Positions 1-5,346 of a stretch of DNA of 5,727 bases are shown piece by piece. Origin of the DNA: Natronohydrobacter sp. (GTDB taxonomy: Bacteria; Pseudomonadota; Alphaproteobacteria; Rhodobacterales; Rhodobacteraceae). A program made the translations under genes and the position numbers. The notes beneath the pieces are model-generated. The model was not told the DNA's origin. It saw only the letters and a program-made list of their open reading frames with translations, and searched no databases. The first letter of the stretch is position 1, and the number at the start of each line of letters is the position of its first letter. The DNA lies in the NCBI GenBank assembly GCA_007117255.1, contig SKGU01000090.1:1-5727 (forward strand), written 5' to 3'.

Positions 1-799
1 GCTTTAGCCCTTCGGTCACAAAGGCTTGCAGTATATGGCTTTCAATCGGCAAACGCAGCCCCGCCATGGCGGCCACCTGACTGGTGCGGCCCGCCGTGAC
101 GATGCCCACCTTGCGCGCCTTTATCTGCCCGCGTGTGGTGGTGACGCCCGTGACACGCCCCGCTTCCACGGAAATCCCCGTCACCTCGCAATTCTCGATC
201 AGATCGACGCCGCGCTGATCCGCCGCCCGCGCATAGCCCCAGGCAACTGCGTCATGGCGCGCGGTGCCGCCGCGTTTGTGGTAAAGCCCGCCATAGACTG
301 GAAACCGCGCTTGATCATAATCCAGATAGGGCAGGATTTCGCGAACCTCGTCGCGGCCCAGAAGGATCGCATCATCGCCCTGCGCCAGCATTGCATTGCC
401 CCGCCGCGCCGCTGCATCGCGCTGTCCGTCAGAGTGAAATATGTTGATCAGCCCGCGCTGCGAATGCATCACGTTGTAATTCAGATCCCCCTCCAGCCCT
501 TCCCAGAGCTTCAGCGAATGGCTGTAGAATTCCGAATTGCCGGGCAGGAAGTAATTCGCGCGCACAATCGTTGTGTTGCGCCCGATATTGCCGCCCCCCA
601 GATAGCCCTTTTCCAGCACTGCGATATTGGTGATCCCGTGGTTTTTTGCCAGATACCAGGCCGTGGCCAGCCCATGCCCGCCACCGCCGATGATCACCAT
701 GTCGTATTCGGGTTTCGGATCAGGCTTGCGCCAATGCCAGCGCCAGCCTTGATTGCCGCTCAGCCCCTGTGTCAGAACGCGCAGCGCGTTAAACCGCAT
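1..799 (-). CDS. soxB: Sarcosine oxidase beta subunit (SoxB-like FAD/FMN amine oxidoreductase), N-terminal 266 residues, cut by window edge
   Basis: This is the flavin-carrying subunit of a heterotetrameric sarcosine oxidase, a cytoplasmic enzyme that oxidatively demethylates sarcosine to glycine and passes the one-carbon unit to tetrahydrofolate. The start MRFNALRVL followed by a Trp-rich stretch (W19, W21, W23) is typical of alphaproteobacterial SoxB. The Rossmann dinucleotide motif is at residues 38-43 (GGGGHG), with the strand-2 acid at E63 (VLEKG). The SoxB-type RNTT motif is at 74-77. The segment RHDAVAWGYAR at 181-191 contains H182, which by my hand alignment corresponds to the histidine that carries covalent FMN in corynebacterial SoxB (about His172/173). 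The family is usually a little over 400 residues, so roughly a third is missing. The start codon lies 11 nt after the ATPase stop, and an AGGG ribosome site (809-812) overlaps that stop, indicating the same transcript. The MgdA subunit of N-methylglutamate dehydrogenase is a close homologue and cannot be excluded without the missing downstream genes. Confidence 0.88.
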   Translation of the reverse strand, partial: MRFNALRVLTQGLSGNQGWRWHWRKPDPKPEYDMVIIGGGGHGLATAWYLAKNHGITNIAVLEKGYLGGGNIGRNTTIVRANYFLPGNSEFYSHSLKLWEGLEGDLNYNVMHSQRGLINIFHSDGQRDAAARRGNAMLAQGDDAILLGRDEVREILPYLDYDQARFPVYGGLYHKRGGTARHDAVAWGYARAADQRGVDLIENCEVTGISVEAGRVTGVTTTRGQIKARKVGIVTAGRTSQVAAMAGLRLPIESHILQAFVTEGLK

Positions 800-808
800 T
801 TTCGTCTG

Positions 809-812
809 CCCT
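809..812 (-). promoter_or_regulatory. Ribosome binding site of soxB overlapping the ATPase stop codon
   Basis: AGGG (812-809) shares its first two bases with the TAG stop (813-811) of the ATPase and lies 9 nt ahead of the ATG at 799. A ribosome finishing the ATPase would be positioned to start soxB. This supports one operon rather than a separate soxB promoter. Confidence 0.6.
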
Positions 813-2904
813 ATTCCGCCGCCGTTGCAGCCTGCGTGAACACAGGCTCCATCCGAGCAAGGATATCGTCTGCGAGATGACACTTGATCTGATGCCCATT
901 CGCCAACTTGCGCATGGGCGGCACCTCGGTTTCACACAAGCTGCCCGGCACATCGCCCTTCCAGCGGCACCGAGTCTGGAAAGGGCAGCCAGGCGGAGGA
1001 TTCATGGCGGATGGAATGTCGCCTTCGAGCACGATGCGTTTCTTGACTACCGACGTGTCAGCGACCGGCACTGCTGACAAAAGCGCCTCGGTATAGGGGT
1101 GATAGGGCGGCGCAAAAACCTGGTCGGTCGTGCCAAGCTCGACCACATGGCCCAGATACATGACCATCACCCGGTCCGACAGATAGCGCACAATCGACAG
1201 GTCATGGCTGATGAACAGAAGCGTTGTGCCATTCTTGCGCTGAATGTCCATCAACAACTCGGTCACAGCCGCCTGAACCGAGACGTCCAGCGCCGAGACC
1301 GGCTCATCGGCAACCACGACCTTGGCATCGCCTGCAAAAGCCCGTGCGATACCGACACGCTGCTTTTGTCCGCCCGACAACTGACGTGGCATTCGCGCAG
1401 CAAAAGCGCGCGGCAGTTTCACGAGATCCAGCAGTTCCAGCATCCGTGCTTCTCGGTCCGCTGTCGTCTTGCCAACCTTGAATATTTCCAAGGCCCGCAC
1501 AATCTGCGCGCCCACACTCATTGAAGGGTTCAACGTGTCAAACGGGTTCTGGAACACCATTTGCAAGGTCGACACTGTGTCAGTGTTGCGGCTTTGGATC
1601 GGGGTGGATTGTACATTCTCGTCAAACAGCATGATCTTGCCAGATGTGGCCGTTTCCAACCCCATCAGAACCTTGGCAAAAGTGGATTTGCCGCAACCGG
1701 ATTCGCCCACAATGGCCAATGTCTCACCCTCGCGGGCGTCGAAGCTGAGAGTTTCATTGGCCTTGACAACTTTCGGGTCGCCACCAGAGAAAAGGCTGGA
1801 AGCCGCAACTTCATAGTATTTCCGCACATCGTCCATTCTGAGAACGACCTCGCCGATCTTCGTTGCGGCAGTTTCCTTGTCGGAACTCCAGGCAGCATTC
1901 CAGTCAATCTGGTCAATGCGCAGGCAACGGCTGTCATGGCGATCATCACCGTCGATGGCCGCCATCTTGATGTCGCGCGCATCACATAGCCCCTTCTCAA
2001 AATAATCGCAACGCGGACCGAAATTACAGCCCGGTGGCCGCTCATGCGGCAAGGGAAAGTTACCCGGAATCGCGCGCAGCGGGCGTGATCCCTTGTCAGC
2101 ACTGGGCAGCGGGATGGCACGGAAAAGCGCTTGCGTATAGGGGTGGCGCATGCGGTTGAAAACATCACGGATGTTGCCAGTCTCAACTGCCTCGCCGGAA
2201 TACATGACGCAAAGCCGGTTGCAGGTCTCCATGATCAGGCCAAGATTGTGGCTGATGAACAGCATCGACGTGCCGTATTTGCGGCCCAACTCCTTGACGA
2301 GATCGACAATCCCGGCCTCGACCGTCACATCGAGCGCGGTCGTCGGTTCATCAAGGATCAGCAGCGCGGGATTGGCCATCAGCGCCATGGCGATGACAAT
2401 GCGCTGCTGCTGGCCGCCTGAAAGCTGGTGCGGATAGGCGTCAAGGATACGATCCGGGTCGGGCAGGCGCACATCGGAAACCAACTGGCGGGCACGGGCG
2501 CGGGCCTGATCTGCCGCCATGTTCTGATGGATCATCGGCACTTCCATCAATTGCCGCCCGATCTTCATCGCCGGATTGAGGCTCGCCATGGGTTCCTGAT
2601 AAATCATCGCGATTTCCGAGCCGCGGATTTTCGCAAGCTCACCCGCACTCATCGTATTCAGGTCGCGTCCCTTGAACTTGATGGACCCCCCCACGATACG
2701 GCCATTCACGCCCAGATCCTGCATGACGCCCAGCGCAACCGTGGATTTGCCGCAACCGGACTCGCCCACCAGCCCCATCGCCTCGCCGGGCATGACGGTG
2801 CAGGAGAAATCCATCACCGCAGGGATTTCACCCGCGCGGGTGAAGAATGAAATCGAGAGTTTGTCGATTTCGAGGATGGGTTTGGATTTGTCCCAATCAG
2901 TCAT
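811..2904 (-). CDS. Fused double ATP-binding subunit of a peptide-type (Dpp/Opp/Gsi-like) ABC importer, 697 aa
   Basis: This cytoplasmic subunit powers import by ATP hydrolysis and joins the two ATPase halves that are separate OppD and OppF chains in many bacteria. In half one, Walker A is at 47-55 (GESGCGKST), the Q-loop at Q103, the signature LSGGQ at 161-165, Walker B at 181-187 (LLILDEP) and the switch histidine at H219. In half two, Walker A is at 400-408, the Q-loop at Q452, LSGGQ at 509-513, Walker B at 529-535 and the switch histidine at H567. All catalytic motifs are intact in both halves. Each half ends in the oligopeptide-transporter C-terminal region (HPYTQAL, HPYTEAL) with four cysteines: C293/C299/C307/C327 and C640/C646/C657/C675. 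Residues of about 330-350 form the linker. The fused layout recalls GsiA, but 697 residues is longer. The ATG at 2904 is preceded by AAGGGAG at 6 nt. It is followed directly by the soxB-like gene. Confidence 0.95.
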   Translation of the reverse strand: MTDWDKSKPILEIDKLSISFFTRAGEIPAVMDFSCTVMPGEAMGLVGESGCGKSTVALGVMQDLGVNGRIVGGSIKFKGRDLNTMSAGELAKIRGSEIAMIYQEPMASLNPAMKIGRQLMEVPMIHQNMAADQARARARQLVSDVRLPDPDRILDAYPHQLSGGQQQRIVIAMALMANPALLILDEPTTALDVTVEAGIVDLVKELGRKYGTSMLFISHNLGLIMETCNRLCVMYSGEAVETGNIRDVFNRMRHPYTQALFRAIPLPSADKGSRPLRAIPGNFPLPHERPPGCNFGPRCDYFEKGLCDARDIKMAAIDGDDRHDSRCLRIDQIDWNAAWSSDKETAATKIGEVVLRMDDVRKYYEVAASSLFSGGDPKVVKANETLSFDAREGETLAIVGESGCGKSTFAKVLMGLETATSGKIMLFDENVQSTPIQSRNTDTVSTLQMVFQNPFDTLNPSMSVGAQIVRALEIFKVGKTTADREARMLELLDLVKLPRAFAARMPRQLSGGQKQRVGIARAFAGDAKVVVADEPVSALDVSVQAAVTELLMDIQRKNGTTLLFISHDLSIVRYLSDRVMVMYLGHVVELGTTDQVFAPPYHPYTEALLSAVPVADTSVVKKRIVLEGDIPSAMNPPPGCPFQTRCRWKGDVPGSLCETEVPPMRKLANGHQIKCHLADDILARMEPVFTQAATAAE

Positions 2905-2929
2905 GGCTTGCTCCCTTCAAGGGAAGGCC
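2905..2929 (-). promoter_or_regulatory. Ribosome binding site of the ATPase gene, inside a potential hairpin
   Basis: The site AAGGGAG (2917-2911) lies 6 nt before the ATG at 2904. Just upstream, the minus strand reads TCCCTTGAAGGGA (2924-2912), a near-perfect inverted repeat whose 3' arm is the ribosome site. A five-pair stem TCCCT/AGGGA with a TGA loop is possible. An outer GGC(C)TT/AAGCC pairing (one bulged C) could extend it to the start codon. Such pairing would lower ATPase translation, but the small loop makes its stability uncertain. Confidence 0.45.
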
Positions 2930-2965
2930 GGGGGCGCTGCCCCCGGACCCCCGGAGTATTTTTCG
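2928..2965 (+). terminator. Possible terminator acting on plus-strand (antisense) transcripts
   Basis: Read on the plus strand, the arm at 2928-2934 pairs with the second CCCCCGG copy at 2948-2954, and a run of five T begins 5 nt later (TATTTTT around 2958-2963). That resembles an intrinsic terminator. Read on the minus strand, the direction of all the genes here, no T run follows the stem, so it should not stop the operon. No plus-strand gene lies upstream, so any role would be in blocking antisense RNA or would be incidental to the repeat. Confidence 0.35.
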
Positions 2966-2978
2966 CAAGATGAAACAT
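2928..2978. repeat. GC-rich intergenic stem-loop element, probably a dispersed Rhodobacterales-type repeat
   Basis: On the plus strand a perfect 8-bp stem (CCGGGGGC at 2928-2935 and GCCCCCGG at 2939-2946) closes a 3-nt loop. It is followed by a second copy of CCCCCGGA (2940-2947 and 2948-2955 are tandem copies), then AGTATTTTTCGCAAGATGAA. CCGGGGG at 2928-2934 could pair with either copy. From memory, blocks of this form (a GC stem, then GGAGTATTTTT and AAGATGAA) recur between genes in Rhodobacterales genomes. Only one copy is present here, so its repeat nature cannot be shown from this window. It fills most of the 73-nt gap between the second permease and the ATPase. Confidence 0.6.
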
Positions 2979-4138
2979 CAGTCTTTCAGGCTTTCTTCGC
3001 GCAGCCCATCGGCCAGCAGGTTGAGGCCCAGAACCAGCGACATCAGCGCCAGTGCAGGGGCAAGGGCGGCATGGGGATAGACGGTCAACAGGCGGCGGCC
3101 CTGATTGATGGTCGAGCCCCAATCCGGGCTTTCAGGCGCGACGCCAAGGCCGAAGAAACCCAGCGTGCCGAGAAGGATCGTCGTGTAGCCGATACGCAGG
3201 CAGAAATCGACAATCAGCGGGCCGCGCGCATTGGGCAGAATTTCCCACAGCATGATATACCACGGCCCCTCGCCCCGTGTTTGCGCAGCAGAAACATAGT
3301 CGCGCGTCTTGATATCGAGCGTGATGCCGCGCACGATGCGGAAAACCGTGGGCGCATTGACGAAGACCACGGCGACAAAGACATTCAGCAGATTGGGCGA
3401 CATACCCCACACGCCCAGCGGGTCGGCGTTGAAGGCAAGCCCAGAATAGGCCCAGAGCCCAACCACCAGAACCGCACCGACATAGAGATTGCGCTTCGTG
3501 GGTTGCGTGAAATAGCGCGCGTTCAGCAGAACGGTGAAAAAGAGCACTGGCATCAGGAAAAGGATCCCGGCCATGACACGCGGGATGGGCGTATTCTGGA
3601 TTTCCGGCGCGACCAGCAGAAAGAAGAGCAGAATGACCGGGAAGGCCAGAACAAGATTGGCGATAAATGTCAGCCCCGTATCCAGCCTGCCACCAATATA
3701 GCCTGCCGGCAGGCCAAGAGAGATGCCGATCATGAAGGAAATCATCGCTGCGAAAGGTGCGATCCGCAACACCTCGCGGGCGCCCACGACCATACGCGAG
3801 AATACATCACGCGCTAAGGCATCGCCACCCAGCAGAAAATATTCATACCCTCCTGCCGGATCGCGCAACGGGTTGCCGGGTGCTGCGTTGCGCATGCCGC
3901 TGAACTGCGCCAGCGGGTCATGGGTAATGATGATGTTGGCAAAAAGCGCGGTAAAGACCCAAAACATGACCAGCGCAAAGCCGATCATGCCAACGATGGA
4001 GTCGAAAAGCTTGCCATAAAGCCCAAGACGGCGCCGATAGGCGATAGAGATTGCAAACAAGGCCACCAACGCCACCCAGACGGGCATCAATTGTACAAAA
4101 AGGCGGCCAAGAATTTCCAACCAGTTCAACGGGTCCAT
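2978..4138 (-). CDS. DppC/OppC-like ABC importer permease, 386 aa, enlarged
   Basis: This is an inner-membrane subunit that forms half of the translocation channel of the importer. The DppC-type entry motif is at about 102-121 (LLGGDALARDVFSRMVVGAR), just before the core membrane helices. The cytoplasmic EAA loop that docks on the ATPase is at about 279-303 (RDYVSAAQTRGEG, then EILPN). The C-terminal GLNLLADGLR at 371-380 is typical. By eye, hydrophobic segments lie at about 17-34, 48-70, 127-147, 157-177, 187-205, 218-235, 250-265, 313-333 and 357-377. Usual DppC proteins have about 300 residues and six helices. Here there is an extra N-terminal segment and a block of roughly 65 residues (about 180-247) between the AFPVILLF helix and the next core helix. 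The ATG at 4138 follows the upstream permease stop by 15 nt, with AGGGGG (4148-4153) 9 nt ahead, so the two permeases are probably co-translated. Confidence 0.93.
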   Translation of the reverse strand: MDPLNWLEILGRLFVQLMPVWVALVALFAISIAYRRRLGLYGKLFDSIVGMIGFALVMFWVFTALFANIIITHDPLAQFSGMRNAAPGNPLRDPAGGYEYFLLGGDALARDVFSRMVVGAREVLRIAPFAAMISFMIGISLGLPAGYIGGRLDTGLTFIANLVLAFPVILLFFLLVAPEIQNTPIPRVMAGILFLMPVLFFTVLLNARYFTQPTKRNLYVGAVLVVGLWAYSGLAFNADPLGVWGMSPNLLNVFVAVVFVNAPTVFRIVRGITLDIKTRDYVSAAQTRGEGPWYIMLWEILPNARGPLIVDFCLRIGYTTILLGTLGFFGLGVAPESPDWGSTINQGRRLLTVYPHAALAPALALMSLVLGLNLLADGLREESLKD

Positions 4139-4147
4139 TACGCCACG

Positions 4148-4153
4148 CCCCCT
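4148..4153 (-). promoter_or_regulatory. Ribosome binding site of the DppC-like permease
   Basis: AGGGGG begins immediately after the TAA stop of the upstream permease and lies 9 nt before the ATG at 4138. The whole 15-nt gap is therefore little more than a re-initiation site, pointing to coupled translation of the two channel subunits. Confidence 0.7.
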
Positions 4154-5245
4154 TTATGAAACGCGGATGCGCGGGTTAAGATAGACATAGCCGATATCCG
4201 AGATCAGCTGCGTGATCAGCACCACCAGTACGGCCACGACCGAGGCTGCAAGCAAGAGTTCGATATCGTTATTCGCGGCGGCCTCGAACAGGGTCCAGCC
4301 GAAGCCGGGATAGCTGAACAGCACCTCGACGATCACCACCCCGTTCAAGAGCCACGGAATTTGCAGCATGATCACAGTGAAGGGCGCGATCAGGGCATTC
4401 CTGAGCGCATGGCGCAGCACGATATTGGAGAAACTGACCCCCTTGAGCCGTGCTGTGCGGATATATTGCTGGGTCATCACCTCGGTCATCGAAGCCCGCG
4501 TGATCCGCGCGACATAGCCCATGCCATAGAGTGCAATTGTCATGACCGGCAGGGCGAAGTTCCAGAAGGTGATTTTCTCAAGGGCCGAGCGCGCATTGCC
4601 CTGAAACAGCACTGGCCCGTCGATCCATCCCCAACTGACCAGCAGCGGCGACAGCCCCACAGTGCTTGACGCCAGCAGCGCGATGAACACCACGCCAGAG
4701 ACATATTCCGGTGTCGCGGTCGAGGCGATGGCGAAGGTCGAGAGCGTCCGGTCCGTGCGCGAGCCTTCGCGCATTCCCGCCAGAACGCCCACCACAAGTG
4801 CCATCGGCACCATGACGATCAGCACCCAGAGCATCAGCATGCCCGTCGCTCCCAGCCGCGCGCTGATCACTTCGGAGACAGGCGCGCGGAAGCGGGTGGA
4901 GTTGCCCCAGTATCCCTGTACCAGCCCACAACGCGCGGGTGCCGCACCTAGGGTACTTGTGCCAGTCAGCAAGTAACAACGGCCAGTCATTGTGCCGTCT
5001 GCATCTTCTCGTGTCCAACCGCGTGCGACACCCAGCCATTCGCCATAGCGCACCAACATGGGTTGGTTGTAGCCATTGCGGTCGAGCCAGCTTGCCACCT
5101 CGGCATCCGAAATACGCGATCCCGCCTGCGTCTTGGCCAGCGTTTCCAGCTTGGCGGGGATGTTGGTCAAGTAAAACACGACGAATGTCAGGCACAACGC
5201 CGTGACAAGCATCACACCGATGCGGCGGGCGAGGAAGAACAGCAT
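4154..5245 (-). CDS. DppB/OppB-like ABC importer permease, 363 aa
   Basis: This inner-membrane subunit would pair with the DppC-like permease to form the channel. It starts MLFFLARRIG followed by the first membrane helix (about 10-28), the standard DppB beginning. A long periplasmic region (about 29-130) ends in RAPVSEVISARLGAT, the usual lead-in to helix two (135-157). Further helices lie at about 181-203, 228-247, 287-309 and 331-351. The cytoplasmic EAA loop is at about 260-288 (YIRTARLKGVSFSNIVLRHA), and the protein ends NPRIRVS as in the family. Start choice: the frame stays open to an ATG at 5272, but only the ATG at 5245 has a good ribosome site (AGGAGG, 5250-5255) and matches the family N-terminus. 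The periplasmic region carries an unusual stretch with C90 and C106. The TAA stop lies 15 nt before the next permease. Confidence 0.92.
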   Translation of the reverse strand: MLFFLARRIGVMLVTALCLTFVVFYLTNIPAKLETLAKTQAGSRISDAEVASWLDRNGYNQPMLVRYGEWLGVARGWTREDADGTMTGRCYLLTGTSTLGAAPARCGLVQGYWGNSTRFRAPVSEVISARLGATGMLMLWVLIVMVPMALVVGVLAGMREGSRTDRTLSTFAIASTATPEYVSGVVFIALLASSTVGLSPLLVSWGWIDGPVLFQGNARSALEKITFWNFALPVMTIALYGMGYVARITRASMTEVMTQQYIRTARLKGVSFSNIVLRHALRNALIAPFTVIMLQIPWLLNGVVIVEVLFSYPGFGWTLFEAAANNDIELLLAASVVAVLVVLITQLISDIGYVYLNPRIRVS

Positions 5246-5249
5246 CCTG

Positions 5250-5255
5250 CCTCCT
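5250..5255 (-). promoter_or_regulatory. Ribosome binding site that decides the start of the DppB-like permease
   Basis: AGGAGG on the minus strand lies 4 nt ahead of the ATG at 5245. The alternative ATG at 5272 has no purine-rich site in front of it (the preceding bases are CAACGCGCCAG). This supports the 363-residue product over a 372-residue one. Confidence 0.75.
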
Positions 5256-5307
5256 GTCTGCTGGGGCACCATCTGGCGCGTTGGCTACAATAGACGCAAG
5301 GAAAGCA

Positions 5308-5335
5308 ACCATGGCGACGTTTCCGCCGCCATGGT
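5308..5335 (-). promoter_or_regulatory. Strong intercistronic hairpin with GAAA tetraloop after the binding-protein gene
   Basis: In the minus-strand RNA, two 12-nt arms (5335-5324 and 5319-5308) pair along their full length with a single G-U wobble. They enclose the four-base loop GAAA, a GNRA tetraloop. The outer nine pairs are perfect (ACCATGGCG with CGCCATGGT). The structure begins 11 nt after the stop of the binding-protein gene. Only a weak pyrimidine stretch (TTGCTTTCC) follows, not a proper run of T, so full termination is unlikely. Hairpins here in binding-protein operons often protect the upstream message or terminate part of the transcripts, giving more binding protein than permease. 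That role is inferred. Confidence 0.7.
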
Positions 5336-5346
5336 GCGACACTGCC

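Noticed and set aside
26..880. Plus-strand open frame (284 codons) opposite the soxB-like gene
   Set aside because: It is the mirror of a well-supported SoxB reading frame. The product has no family features and is rich in Arg, Ala, Pro and His, as expected of a shadow frame.
1665..2186. Minus-strand frame of 173 codons inside the ATPase gene
   Set aside because: It overlaps the linker and second nucleotide-binding half out of frame. The ATPase frame has all expected motifs across this stretch, so this is not a frameshifted or nested gene.
811..2904. Fusion of two ATPase halves as a possible assembly or frameshift artefact
   Set aside because: The frame is continuous, with both motif sets complete and a plausible linker. 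Fused double ATPases are known in this transporter class, for example GsiA.
2928..2946. GC hairpin as an intrinsic terminator of the operon on the minus strand
   Set aside because: No T run follows the stem in that direction, and the ATPase that completes the transporter lies just downstream, so full termination here would make no sense.
2672..3817. Long plus-strand open frame (381 codons) crossing the end of the ATPase, the intergenic repeat and much of the second permease
   Set aside because: It lies antisense to two clear ABC transporter genes. Its predicted protein is a low-complexity mix rich in Arg, Gln, His and Asp with no recognisable motif. Such frames are expected opposite GC-rich genes.
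5246..5346. Separate promoter between the binding protein and the first permease
   Set aside because: I see no convincing -35/-10 pair on the minus strand in this gap. Most of it is the hairpin and the ribosome site.
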